Positions 26,062-34,903 of a DNA stretch of 64,000 nucleotides are shown piece by piece. The notes below the pieces were generated by a model. That model was not told the DNA's origin, ran no database searches, and saw only the letters and a list, made by a program, of their open reading frames with translations. The position numbers and the translations under genes were made by a program. The DNA is from Phytoactinopolyspora alkaliphila (lineage in GTDB: Bacteria; Actinomycetota; Actinomycetes; Jiangellales; Jiangellaceae). Positions within the stretch are counted from its first letter, which is position 1; each line of letters opens with the position of its first letter. The stretch spans positions 77,844 through 141,843 of the forward strand of contig NZ_JAAGOB010000012.1 of assembly GCF_010550695.1 (NCBI RefSeq). Direction: 5' to 3'.

Positions 26062-28242
26062 ATGACCGTGGCGACGACCACGTCCGACAATGCAGGGGGA
26101 GCCGGCCGCATGGGGCGGCTGGCCGGATGGTCGCAACGGCACCGCTGGTGGGCCCTGCTGCTCTGGGTACTGGTACTCGTCGGCGTCACTGCTGTGTCGC
26201 AGAGTGTCGGCGACGACTACTACGACGATCACACTCTGCCCGGCACCGAGTCGCAACAGCTCAGCGACACGCTCGCCGAACATGCTCCCGCGCAGGCCGG
26301 TGACTCGATTCAGATCGTTCTCCATGATCCCGACGGCTTCGGGAGCGAAGCCGTCCAGGAACGGGTCGAGACGATGCTGGATGAGGTCGGCACACTACCG
26401 CACGTGGTCGGGGTCACGAGCCCGTACGAGTCGGGGCACATGGTCTCCGCCGACGGGACGATCGGCTATGCCACCGTCGCGCTCGACGGCGGTGCCACCG
26501 ATGTCCCGAGCGACGCCGTGCGGACCATCATCGACACCGCGCACGTGGCCGGCGGCGACGGCCTGCAGGTGGAACTCAGCGGCGACGCGATTCGCGGCGC
26601 CGAAGAGTCGGAAGGGGGCGCGGCCGAGGGCGCAGGGATCCTGGCGGCACTGGTGATCCTCGTCTTCATGTTCGGCTCGTTCCTGGCTGCGACACTCCCG
26701 GTGATCACCGCGATCTTCGCTGTCGGCAGCACGTTGGGCGTGATTGTCCTGATGTCGAACGTCACGACCATCGCGAGCTACACGCCGCCCTTGATGATGC
26801 TCGTGGGACTGGGTGTCGGCATCGACTACGCGCTGCTGATCTTCGCTCGTTACCGTGCCGAGCTGCTGCGTGGCGCCGGCCGGCAGGAAGCCGCACGGAC
26901 GGCCCTGGACACGGCTGGGCGAGCAGTGATCTTCGCCGGTGTGACAGTGGTGTTCGCGCTGTTCGGCCTGTTCGCACTCGGTCTCGGCTCATTGCAGGGA
27001 GTCGCGCTGGCAGTCGCGTTGACAGTGCTTGTCACGATGGTGGCGTCGTTGACCTTGCTGCCCGCGCTGTTGACGGTCTTCGGCCGCAGGATCGAGCGCC
27101 GGATCACCAAGCACGCCGCCCGGACCAAGCGCGACGAGGGTGACCGGTGGCGTCGGCTCGCCGACGGCGTTGCGCGGAAGCCGTGGCCTCCGGTGGCGAT
27201 CGCCGTGATTCTCCTGGCGGCGTTGGCGATCCCGATGTTCGGTATGCGGCTTGGCTTCGCCGACGCCGGCAACGACGCCGAGTCGACCACCAGCAGACAG
27301 GCCTACGACCTGCTGGCCGAAGGGTTCGGCCCCGGTGTCAACGGTCCGTTGTTCGTCCTGACCGACGGCGTGCCGGAACAGGACGCGGGCCTGGTTCAGG
27401 AGAGACTGTCTCAGACACCGGGCGTCGCCAGCGCGTCACCTCCGCAGCCGATACCGGATACCAGCCTCGCTACCGTCATGGTGTTCCCCGACAGTGCGCC
27501 GCAGGACGAAGCCACCAGCGACCTGGTCGCGAACCTGCGCGGCGACGTCCTTCCGGACCTGGCCGGCCAGACTGGAGGCACATACCTGGTCGGCGGATCG
27601 ACCGCGGCCGCTGACGACTTCTCCGAAGCGGTCAGTGATCGGATGCCACTGTTCCTCACCGTGGTGGTCGGCCTGTCCTCCTTGCTGCTCATGGCCGTCT
27701 TCCGATCGATCCTGATCCCACTGAAGGCCGCTGTGCTCAACCTGCTGGTCATCGCGGCATCACTGGGCGTGGTCACCATGGTGTTCGGCGAGGGCATGTT
27801 CGGCGTTCAGCCGGGGCCTGTGGAGGCCTTCGTGCCGGTCATGATCTTCGCGATCGTCTTCGGGCTGTCGATGGACTACGAGGTGTTCCTGGTCTCGCGG
27901 ATGCACGAGGAGTGGCGCCGGACAGGCGATGCCGTCGTCGCGATGCGGGAAGGCTTGGCCAAGACGGGCGGGGTGATCACAGCCGCGGCGGCGATCATGA
28001 TCGTGGTCTTCGGTGCGTTCATGTTCAGCCCGGACCGGATGTTGCAGCAGTTCGGCCTCGGTCTGGCCGTGGCGGTCTTCCTCGACGCGATCGTGGTCCG
28101 CTGCCTCGTCGTCCCTGCTGTGATGCGGCTGTTCGGAGCCAAAGCGTGGTGGCTGCCGCGCTGGCTGGATCGGGCGCTTCCGCAGATTCCGATCGAACGC
28201 GCGGAGCCGGCATTCGTGCCGCGTGATCCGGTCGCCACGTGA
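26062..28242 (+). CDS. MMPL/RND-family membrane exporter
   Basis: About 726 residues with 12 predicted TM helices in two halves, each beginning with one TM helix and a large external domain. Family marks are VGLGVGIDYALLIFARYRAEL with GRQEAARTALDTAGRAVIFAGVTVVFALFGLF in the first half, and GLSMDYEVFLVSRMHEEW with ALAKTGG-like GLAKTGGVITAAAAIMIVV in the second. The conserved Asp-Tyr of each TM4/TM10 is present. Such proteins use proton flux to export lipids or drugs. AGGAGG at 26053-26058 is only 3 bases from ATG 26062 but 9 from GTG 26068, so translation may really begin at 26068. The stop overlaps the cydA-like start by 4 bases. Confidence 0.9.
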   Translation: MTVATTTSDNAGGAGRMGRLAGWSQRHRWWALLLWVLVLVGVTAVSQSVGDDYYDDHTLPGTESQQLSDTLAEHAPAQAGDSIQIVLHDPDGFGSEAVQERVETMLDEVGTLPHVVGVTSPYESGHMVSADGTIGYATVALDGGATDVPSDAVRTIIDTAHVAGGDGLQVELSGDAIRGAEESEGGAAEGAGILAALVILVFMFGSFLAATLPVITAIFAVGSTLGVIVLMSNVTTIASYTPPLMMLVGLGVGIDYALLIFARYRAELLRGAGRQEAARTALDTAGRAVIFAGVTVVFALFGLFALGLGSLQGVALAVALTVLVTMVASLTLLPALLTVFGRRIERRITKHAARTKRDEGDRWRRLADGVARKPWPPVAIAVILLAALAIPMFGMRLGFADAGNDAESTTSRQAYDLLAEGFGPGVNGPLFVLTDGVPEQDAGLVQERLSQTPGVASASPPQPIPDTSLATVMVFPDSAPQDEATSDLVANLRGDVLPDLAGQTGGTYLVGGSTAAADDFSEAVSDRMPLFLTVVVGLSSLLLMAVFRSILIPLKAAVLNLLVIAASLGVVTMVFGEGMFGVQPGPVEAFVPVMIFAIVFGLSMDYEVFLVSRMHEEWRRTGDAVVAMREGLAKTGGVITAAAAIMIVVFGAFMFSPDRMLQQFGLGLAVAVFLDAIVVRCLVVPAVMRLFGAKAWWLPRWLDRALPQIPIERAEPAFVPRDPVAT

Positions 28243-29525
28243 ACGCCGAGACCCTGGAGCTGGCGCGGCTGCAGTTCGCGGTGACCGCGGGCGCGCACTT
28301 CCTCTTCGTCGCACTGACGCTCGGACTCGCGACCATCGTGGCCTGTGTCCAGCTCCGGGCGACGGTTTCGAGAGACCCGGTGCGGACGGAGATGGTCCGG
28401 TTCTGGGGCCAGCTTTACGTGATCAACTACGCCATGGGGATCCTGACAGGTCTTGTCATGGAGCTGCAGTTCGGGTTGAGCTGGAGCGGGCTCACGCACT
28501 TCGCGGGCAACGTGTTCGGCTCCGCGCTCGCCATGGAGACGCTGGTTGCCTTCTTCATCGAGTCGACGTTCCTCGCCGTGTGGATCTTCGGCTGGGGCCG
28601 GCTGGGCCCGTGGGCGCACGTGGCCGTGTTTTGGGTCGTCGCCCTCACGGCGTACGCGTCGGCGTACTGGATCCTGGTGGCCAACGGCCTCATGCAGAAT
28701 CCGGTGGGAACTCGCGTCGACGGCGACACGCTCGTCGTGACCGACCTCAGCGCCGTGCTCACCAATCCGAGCGCCGTCACGGCCTTCTGGCACATCGCCG
28801 GCGGTGCCCTGCTCACCGGCGGGTTCCTGGTGGCCGGGGTCAGTGCGTACCACCTGTACCGCCGAAGCCGCCACGGCGAGCTGTTCACCCGCTCGCTGCG
28901 CATCGGCGTGTTCACCGCGCTCGCGGGGTTGGTGCTCAGCGTGGTCACCGGCGGCATGCAATTCGAGTGGCTGGGCGACGTCCAGGCGATGAAGATCGCG
29001 GCGTTCGAGGGTGACAGTGCGGAGCTGGACGCCCTCCAAGCCGCGATGTCGGCGCAGTTCGGTGCCGGCGACTACACACCTCCGTCACTGGCCCGCGCCG
29101 GTGGCGTGGTGATGCTGCTGGCGTTCGCCTTGATGCTGTGGCTGCTGATCGCCGGCGCCTTGCTTGCGTCCTTCCGCCGAGCCGTGCTCAGGTTCCGGCT
29201 CTGGCACGTCGTCCTGGTGGCGTCGATCCCGCTGCCGTACATCGCGATGATCGCGGGCTGGGTCTTTCGCGAAGTAGGCCGGCAGCCGTGGGTGGTCTAC
29301 GAGATGCTGACCGTCGAGGACGCGGTCTCGGACGTCTCGGACACCGTCATGCGGGCGTCGCTGCTGACGTTCACCGCGATCTTCGGGACGCTGATCGCGG
29401 TCACGGTGTGGTTGCTCGCCCGGCATGCGCGACGCGACCCGGGCACCGGGTTCCTGGGCCGGGTGATCGACGAGCGGGGTGGCCAGGAGCCGTCCACCGC
29501 CGTCCTGACGTTCGTGGGGAGATGA
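28239..29525 (+). CDS. cydA: Cytochrome bd-type oxidase subunit I-like, without Q-loop
   Basis: A 428-residue membrane protein with nine TM helices, shorter than typical CydA (about 450-520). Conserved high-spin-haem residues are visible: His20 (AGAHFLF), Glu100 (AMETLVAFF) and Glu108 (IESTFLAVW), as well as His185 (FWHIAGG) and the GWVFREVGRQPW block near 340-351. Lys252 and Glu257 remain, but only about 30 residues separate them from the next TM helix instead of over 100, so the quinol-binding Q-loop is essentially absent. Where the RxM haem b558 ligand should be, the sequence reads RAG (286-288). It may not oxidise quinol in the usual way. GTG 28239 overlaps the exporter stop by 4 bases. 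Confidence 0.85.
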   Translation: MNAETLELARLQFAVTAGAHFLFVALTLGLATIVACVQLRATVSRDPVRTEMVRFWGQLYVINYAMGILTGLVMELQFGLSWSGLTHFAGNVFGSALAMETLVAFFIESTFLAVWIFGWGRLGPWAHVAVFWVVALTAYASAYWILVANGLMQNPVGTRVDGDTLVVTDLSAVLTNPSAVTAFWHIAGGALLTGGFLVAGVSAYHLYRRSRHGELFTRSLRIGVFTALAGLVLSVVTGGMQFEWLGDVQAMKIAAFEGDSAELDALQAAMSAQFGAGDYTPPSLARAGGVVMLLAFALMLWLLIAGALLASFRRAVLRFRLWHVVLVASIPLPYIAMIAGWVFREVGRQPWVVYEMLTVEDAVSDVSDTVMRASLLTFTAIFGTLIAVTVWLLARHARRDPGTGFLGRVIDERGGQEPSTAVLTFVGR

Positions 29526-29531
29526 GCGCCG

Positions 29532-30344
29532 ATGGAGACACTCGCTGTGGTGACGCTGGCCTTCTACGTGCTCGGCTACTTCGTCCTCGGCGGCGCGGAC
29601 CTCGGCACGGGCATGATGCTTCCGTTCCTCGCCCGCAACCGGGCCGAACGGCGGCTTGTTGTCGCGGCGATCGTGCCCTTCTTCCTGACCAGCGAGGTCT
29701 GGCTGATCGCGTCCGCCGGACTGCTGATCGGGTTCTTCCCGGCCTTGGAAGGTGAGCTGGTCAGCGGTCTGTTTCCGCTGATCGTGGTTCTCCTGGCCGG
29801 CTGGGTGACTCGTGACGCCGGTGTCTGGTTCCGCGGCAGGGTCACAGGCGACGGCGTCGCGGCACGTAGCTGGCGCGCCGGGTGTGACGCGGCCATCTGC
29901 GCCGGGAGCTGGCTTGCGGCCGGAGCGTGGGCATGGATCCTGTCCGGCATGCTGGGCGGGACCTTCACGCGCGTTCTCACCGATCCGGCGGTGATCTTCG
30001 CTGTCCTGGCCGTACTGGTGGTTTTCGGCCTGCATGGTCTGGCCTTCGCCGCGCTTCGGCTCACCGGAGCGCCGCAGCGCCGCGCGGCGCAGGGTTTCGG
30101 CGCGATGGGGGAGAAGCAGGCTTTCGCCCTCACGGCCGCGGCCCTGATGACTCTGGTCGCGGCCGCCGGGTCGGGGCTCGAGCTGACCGGATCCGCGGCC
30201 GACCCGGCGACCCTGGCGTGGCTGGTGCCGGCGGCCCTGGCACTCACTCCGCTGCTGATGGCCAGCCAGGTGTGGGTGTGGTGGCTGTTCGGCCGCCGCG
30301 TTTTCGCGCCGGAGGATCAGGACAACAACGTACTCATCCCTTGA
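29532..30344 (+). CDS. cydB: Cytochrome bd-type oxidase subunit II-like, short and divergent
   Basis: A 270-residue membrane protein with about eight TM helices; usual CydB is 330-380. It is recognised from LGGADLGTGMMLPFLARNRAERR and TSEVWLI, which align with the DGFDLGVGML...GRNDxERR and DGNEVWL blocks of CydB. In the usual protein these blocks carry conserved acidic residues. Here the first Asp of DGFD is Gly, and the WDGN segment is FLTS, so those acids are missing. It follows the subunit I-like gene by 6 bases. No cydC/cydD assembly genes are nearby. The 3' end overlaps the convergent ABC permease gene by 11 bases. Confidence 0.82.
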   Translation: METLAVVTLAFYVLGYFVLGGADLGTGMMLPFLARNRAERRLVVAAIVPFFLTSEVWLIASAGLLIGFFPALEGELVSGLFPLIVVLLAGWVTRDAGVWFRGRVTGDGVAARSWRAGCDAAICAGSWLAAGAWAWILSGMLGGTFTRVLTDPAVIFAVLAVLVVFGLHGLAFAALRLTGAPQRRAAQGFGAMGEKQAFALTAAALMTLVAAAGSGLELTGSAADPATLAWLVPAALALTPLLMASQVWVWWLFGRRVFAPEDQDNNVLIP

Positions 30345-31230
30345 GTCCTCCCGACGTCAGGCCCGCGACGATCCGCCGCTGGAACAGCAGCGCGACGATG
30401 ATCATCGGAATGACGACGACGACGCACGCCGCGGTGATGATCCCGACCGGGCGCTGGAACTCGACCTGGCCGGTGAACGCGGCGATCGCCACTGGCACGG
30501 TCTGAGCGATCTCCGGATTGCGCGGGGCGAAGGTGTTCGCGAGCAGGAACTCGTTCCATGCCGTCACGAAGATGATGATCGCCGCTGCGAAGACGCCGGG
30601 TGCCGCCAGTGGGAAGATCACCTTGTAGAAGGCCTGGAACGGGGTCGCGCCGTCCACTCGGGCCGCCTCCTCGAGCTCCCGCGGGATGGAGGCGTAGAAC
30701 GCGGTCAGGATGAAGATGGTGAGCGGCAAGGTGAACGCCGTGTAGGGCAGGTACAGGCCTTCCCAGGTATTGAGCAGACCGAGCGTGCGCCACGCCTCGT
30801 AGAGCGGCGGCACCAGAGCCACCGGAGGGAAGAGCGAGACCGCCAGGACGCCGGACAGAAGCAGGATCTTGCGCTTCATCGGCAGCCTGGCCAGGGCGTA
30901 ACCGGCGAGCGACCCGATGACGATGCAGATGATGGTGGTCATGCCGGCGATGGCCAGGGAATTGCGCAGATTCAGATGGAAGTTCTGCTCGAACACGCTG
31001 GCGTAGTTGTCCAGGCCGAACGGTCCCTGAAACAGATCGGGGCTGTTGAGCGCCCTGTCGCCGAGCTTGAGGCTGGTCATGATCAGCCAGAAGAACGGGA
31101 ACAGGCACCAGAACAAGACGATCACCAGCAGGCCAGTCCTCGCCCATGTCCGGCCCCCTGAACGCGCCTTGACCGGACCCTGGCGACCTGTGGTCTGGGT
31201 TGCGGTGGCCTCCTGCGTGACGTCGCTCAT
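30334..31230 (-). CDS. Sugar ABC transporter permease, MalG type
   Basis: A 298-residue permease with six TM helices. The ATPase-contact EAA loop is ELEEAARVDGATPFQAFYKVIFPLAAPG near residue 190. ATG 31230 (MSDVTQEA) is the start; the longer frame to 31512 would run through the other permease gene. Start and stop overlap the first permease by 4 bases (ATGA). It is the last gene of the substrate-binding protein - MalF-type - MalG-type operon. No ATPase gene accompanies it, so a shared MsmK/MsiK-like ATPase encoded elsewhere is expected, as is usual in actinomycetes. Confidence 0.92.
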   Translation of the reverse strand: MSDVTQEATATQTTGRQGPVKARSGGRTWARTGLLVIVLFWCLFPFFWLIMTSLKLGDRALNSPDLFQGPFGLDNYASVFEQNFHLNLRNSLAIAGMTTIICIVIGSLAGYALARLPMKRKILLLSGVLAVSLFPPVALVPPLYEAWRTLGLLNTWEGLYLPYTAFTLPLTIFILTAFYASIPRELEEAARVDGATPFQAFYKVIFPLAAPGVFAAAIIIFVTAWNEFLLANTFAPRNPEIAQTVPVAIAAFTGQVEFQRPVGIITAACVVVVIPMIIVALLFQRRIVAGLTSGGLKG

Positions 31231-32168
31231 CGCTCGGTTGTCCTTCCGATGACCAGTTGCCGGCCCAGCATGGAGACGAAGACCAGGCCGACGCCGAGAA
31301 TGATGACGAACGACAAGGTCGACAGCGCAGCGCCGTAGCCCGGATTGGGAGTGCGGACCACATATTGCTGGACCAGAATCGACAACGACTCCGTGTTGAA
31401 CGCCCCGCCCGTCATCACCTGCGGAAGATCGTAGACGCGCAGCGCCTCGACGGTACGGAACAGCAAAGCCACCAGGATGGCCGGGCGCAGGAGCGGAAGC
31501 GTGATGTACCACAGTCGCTGAAGCGCGTTCGCGCCGTCCGTCATCGCGCTCTCGTAGAGATCACCCGGAATCGTCTGCAATCCGGCCAGCAGCAGAAGAG
31601 CCACGAAGGGTGAGGTCTTCCACACATCGGCGAAGATCACCGCGAACGTCGCCCAGCCTTGCTGGCCCAGCCAGTTGAAGTTCCCGAGGCCGAACACGTT
31701 GTTGATGAACCCGGGCGTCACGTTGAACATGAAGAACCACATCTGGGCCGCGATCACCGTGGGGATCACCCAGGGGATGAGGATCGCCGCTCGAGTGATG
31801 CCGCGTCCCCTGAACGCCTGATTCATGATCAAGGCGAAACCGAGCCCGATGAGGAACTCCGCTCCGACGGAGGTCACCGTGAACACCAGGGTGAATCGCA
31901 ATGACTCCCAGAACCGGCCGTCGGTCAGCGCGTCGGCGTAGTTCTGCAGTCCGGCGAACCCGACATGCTGGCGGCGCGTGTATTCGTTCAGGCTCAGGAT
32001 GAATGCATAGACCACCGGGAACAGCGCCACCAGAGCCATCAGGATGATCGACGGCGCGATGAACAACCTGGCGAGTGTGCGTTCGGAGAACCCACCGGCC
32101 CGAACCGACGACTGGTCCGGGCCTGCAGGTTCGACACTCCTGGCCGGCGCGACGGGCGTGTCTGCCAT
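31227..32168 (-). CDS. Sugar ABC transporter permease, MalF type
   Basis: A 313-residue permease with six TM helices. An N-terminal cytoplasmic tail of about 30 residues is followed by the first TM helix (LFIAPSIILMALVALFPVVYAFILSL). The EAA loop is PGDLYESAMTDGANALQRLWYITLPLLRPA near residue 225. It pairs with the MalG-type permease through a 4-base overlap and lies 18 bases after the binding-protein gene, so all three are one operon. The substrate is probably a sugar or disaccharide of the trehalose/maltose group, judged from family resemblance only. Confidence 0.92.
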   Translation of the reverse strand: MADTPVAPARSVEPAGPDQSSVRAGGFSERTLARLFIAPSIILMALVALFPVVYAFILSLNEYTRRQHVGFAGLQNYADALTDGRFWESLRFTLVFTVTSVGAEFLIGLGFALIMNQAFRGRGITRAAILIPWVIPTVIAAQMWFFMFNVTPGFINNVFGLGNFNWLGQQGWATFAVIFADVWKTSPFVALLLLAGLQTIPGDLYESAMTDGANALQRLWYITLPLLRPAILVALLFRTVEALRVYDLPQVMTGGAFNTESLSILVQQYVVRTPNPGYGAALSTLSFVIILGVGLVFVSMLGRQLVIGRTTER

Positions 32169-32186
32169 GGCCGGTGCCCTACCTCG

Positions 32187-33440
32187 TCACTGCTCGACCG
32201 TGGTTTCCAGGTGAGACCGGACCGCCTCCACCGAGCTCTGGATGTCAGCCTCACCATTGACGGCCGGGAAGAGCGCGCGCTGCATCTCGACGCTGATCTC
32301 ATTCCACTCCGGGGCCGGCGGCCGCGGTTTGGCCTCGCCGAGCACGTCACCGAGCAGCGCCATCACCGGGTCGTCCGCCAGATCGTCATATACCGAGGCC
32401 ATGGTGGGTGGCACTGACCCCTCCGTGGCGAGCATCGTCTGGGCCTCCTCATTGGTCGCGGCCCAGACCACGAACTCTTTGGCAGCGTCGATGTTGTCGG
32501 AGAAGGCGCTCACGCCGTTGTTGAAGCCGCCGAGTGCTGAGATCGTCCCGTCTCCGGTGAAGGTCGGCAGGGGAGCGATGTCGAACTCCGGGGCCTCCTC
32601 GTCCTCTTCGAGCAGGGAGTGCACATACGGCCAGTTACGCATGAACACAACGTTGCCCTGCTGGAATTCGTTGCGGGCCTCTTCCTCTTGCGCGGTGTTG
32701 AACCCCGGTGCGTAGCACCCGTCGGCCATGGCGTCGGCCATGAACTCCGTCGCTTGGACACCCAGCTCGGTGTCGAACGCCACCTGTGTCTGATCTTCGT
32801 TGTACAGCTCGCCGCCTGCGCTCCAGTAGTACTCGAGCCAGTTCACGACGAAGCCCTCGTACCGTGCGCCCTGGCCGATGAAGCCGTTGATGCCCTCGTC
32901 CTCGGCGACGGAGATGGCCTCCTCGCAGAGTTCATCCCACGTGGTCGGCGGCTCATCGACGAGATCGGTCCGGTAGTAGAGGAAACCGGCGTTCGAGTTG
33001 TACGGCGCCACCCACAGCTCGTCACCCCACGTCGCCGACTCGAACGGCCCGGGCAGCGTCGCGCCCTCGATCTCGCCCCGGACATCTTCGAGACTCTCGA
33101 GCCATTCGTTCTCCGCGTACTCACCGGTCCAGATGACATCGACTCCGAGCACGTCGAAGCCGCTGCCCTGAGCCTGAAGCTCGAGCGCTTGCTGCTCGCG
33201 TTGCTGATCGGCTTCTTCGGGCAACAGCTCGATTCGGATGGGCGTGTCCGGATTCTGCTCGTTCCACAGCTCTGCGACCTGTTCGTGGACGCCTCCGGGT
33301 TGCGCCTCGGCCCCGCCGATAGCCCACACCAGTTGCCTGGTCTCGCCCTCGTCGCCGCCGTCGTCACCTCCGGGAGTACACGCCACCGCAACCAGCACCG
33401 CAACTGCCGTCAAGGACAGCCAAGCACTGCGTATTCTCAT
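32187..33440 (-). CDS. Sugar ABC transporter substrate-binding lipoprotein
   Basis: A 417-residue extracytoplasmic solute receptor. The signal peptide ends in the lipobox VAVAC (lipidated Cys at residue 21), followed by a Gly/Asp linker. The family-1 binding-protein pattern is clear: VWTIGGAE-like VWAIGGAEAQPGGVHEQVAELWNEQNP, FDVLGVDVIWTGEYAENEWLE, WGDELWVAPYNSNAGFLYYRTDLV, ARNEFQQGNVVFMRNWPY and ISALGGFNNGVSAFS. Many surface aromatic residues suit sugar binding. It resembles the LpqY/ThuE (trehalose) group. It heads the operon with two permeases. Confidence 0.9.
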   Translation of the reverse strand: MRIRSAWLSLTAVAVLVAVACTPGGDDGGDEGETRQLVWAIGGAEAQPGGVHEQVAELWNEQNPDTPIRIELLPEEADQQREQQALELQAQGSGFDVLGVDVIWTGEYAENEWLESLEDVRGEIEGATLPGPFESATWGDELWVAPYNSNAGFLYYRTDLVDEPPTTWDELCEEAISVAEDEGINGFIGQGARYEGFVVNWLEYYWSAGGELYNEDQTQVAFDTELGVQATEFMADAMADGCYAPGFNTAQEEEARNEFQQGNVVFMRNWPYVHSLLEEDEEAPEFDIAPLPTFTGDGTISALGGFNNGVSAFSDNIDAAKEFVVWAATNEEAQTMLATEGSVPPTMASVYDDLADDPVMALLGDVLGEAKPRPPAPEWNEISVEMQRALFPAVNGEADIQSSVEAVRSHLETTVEQ

Positions 33441-33521
33441 GTCCGCCTCCCCGCAAGTCAGCGAAGTCTTGGCGGTCTTGTTCCCCGAAGCCGACGATCA
33501 AAACGGACGAGAATCGAACTG

Positions 33522-34760
33522 TTACCGGGGCCAGGGCAGCTCGGCCGACAAAGTGAAGCCTCCGTCGGGTAGCGAACGATGGGAGAGCAGCCCACCGGCA
33601 AGATCCACCCGCTCGCGCAATCCCACCAGGCCGGTGCCGGCCCCGGGGATACTGCCGTCTGCGACGTGGCGGCGCAGGGGCGCGTTGTGCACGCTCACGC
33701 GCAATCCCTCTCCGGGTCCACCACCGAGGGAGATGGTCACGGCCGTGCCGGGAGCATGCTTGCGTGCGTTGGTCAGGCCCTCCTGGATGAGCCGGTACGC
33801 GCACCGGTCCACGAGCGGCGGCGGGTCGCCCTCGTCCGTGCGGGTGTCCACGACGGTGACGTCCATGCCGGCTTGCGTGGACTCGGTGACCAGGCTGGTC
33901 AGCTCCTCCAGAGCGGGCTGGCCAGCGCCGTCGGCGCGCTGAGCAGGCGTGCGCAACACCCCGATCACCTCCCGTAGATCCTGTAGCGCCTGGTGTGCGC
34001 TCTCCCGGATCACACCGGACACCCGAGCGAGATCTTCCGGAGGCGCGTCGGGCCGGTACTCCAAGGCGTTGGCGTGCACGCTGAGCAGTGACAGCCGGTG
34101 TGCCAGCACATCATGCATCTCCCGGGCGATCCGCTCACGCTCGCGATGCCTGGCCTGCTCCACGCGCAGATGCGCTTCGGATTCGGCCTGGCGGGCGCGT
34201 TCGCGAAGGGAGATCACCAGCTGGCGCCGAGCCCGCACGAACATTCCCCACGCGACGATCGCGACGGTGAACAAGGCGATGAACACCATGGAGGCCGGCC
34301 ACGACATGTCTGGCGAGGGATAGATGCGAAAGTAGAGCGCAGCTCCGAGAATGTTGGCCGCCGCAATCCCGGCCACCACCGGGAACCGGCGATGCACGGC
34401 CACGGTGAAGATCATCACCACCAGCGCGCCGCTCGTGGCGGGGGAGAACAGCCCGGCCACGGTCATGATCACGGCGAGGTGGACCGGCCAGCGACGCCGC
34501 CACCACAGGGCGACACAAGCGCTCGCCCCAACCGCGAGGTCGACGATCCGCAGCCAGGTGAACCCATCGACCTGGACGACCTCGACGAAGCCGAGGATTC
34601 CGAAGACGATGGCGATGAGAAAGGCGGCTACGTCGACGGCCCAGTCGCGCGGCGAGCGCCGGGCGTGCCGCTCCGCCGGGCTCACGTCGGCCGTCAGCAA
34701 TGCCGGCAGGAGTCCCGGTAGGTCGGGACTGGGCCGACGGCTCGGCGATGTGTCGTTCAC
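33522..34760 (-). CDS. Orphan NarL-type sensor histidine kinase
   Basis: A 412-residue HPK7-family kinase. Four to six TM helices at about 40-175 are followed by a coiled-coil linker, the phospho-acceptor His in AREMHDVLAHRLSLLSVHAN and the HATPase domain (IQEGLTNARKHA, GTGLVGLRERV). A GTG start is at 34760. No response regulator gene is next to it. It lies upstream of the sugar-transport operon on the same strand with an 81-base gap, so it might be co-transcribed and sense related signals, but a distant partner regulator is needed. Confidence 0.88.
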   Translation of the reverse strand: MNDTSPSRRPSPDLPGLLPALLTADVSPAERHARRSPRDWAVDVAAFLIAIVFGILGFVEVVQVDGFTWLRIVDLAVGASACVALWWRRRWPVHLAVIMTVAGLFSPATSGALVVMIFTVAVHRRFPVVAGIAAANILGAALYFRIYPSPDMSWPASMVFIALFTVAIVAWGMFVRARRQLVISLRERARQAESEAHLRVEQARHRERERIAREMHDVLAHRLSLLSVHANALEYRPDAPPEDLARVSGVIRESAHQALQDLREVIGVLRTPAQRADGAGQPALEELTSLVTESTQAGMDVTVVDTRTDEGDPPPLVDRCAYRLIQEGLTNARKHAPGTAVTISLGGGPGEGLRVSVHNAPLRRHVADGSIPGAGTGLVGLRERVDLAGGLLSHRSLPDGGFTLSAELPWPR

Positions 34761-34835
34761 GGCGCAACGTTATCGATGTCTGGCCGTTGCTCCCATCCGG
34801 GCGGAGTCAAACCACGCCGATGGCATGACCACCCC

Positions 34836-34865
34836 TTGTCAAGCGTGGTGTGACACGGGCATGAT
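34836..34865 (+). promoter_or_regulatory. Candidate sigma-70-type promoter for the NSS symporter
   Basis: TTGTCA (34836-34841) and CATGAT (34860-34865) are separated by 18 bases, close to the housekeeping consensus TTGACA/TATAAT. The start codon at 34904 lies 38 bases downstream of the -10 element. The call is visual only. Confidence 0.4.
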
Positions 34866-34903
34866 CACCTGCAACATGTCACGGCGGCGAATCGGGGTTC
34901 GTC

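Noticed and set aside
26062-26067. ATG 26062 as the certain start of the MMPL exporter
   Set aside because: The Shine-Dalgarno spacing fits GTG 26068 better; ATG is kept as the listed start, but the evidence is not decisive.
28239-30344. Oxidase pair as a decaying pseudogene
   Set aside because: Both frames are intact, tightly coupled and keep the high-spin-haem residues, which argues against decay.
21438-30344. Genomic island or prophage
   Set aside because: The region is accessory in content, but I see no integrase, tRNA attachment site, flanking direct repeats or clear base-composition shift.
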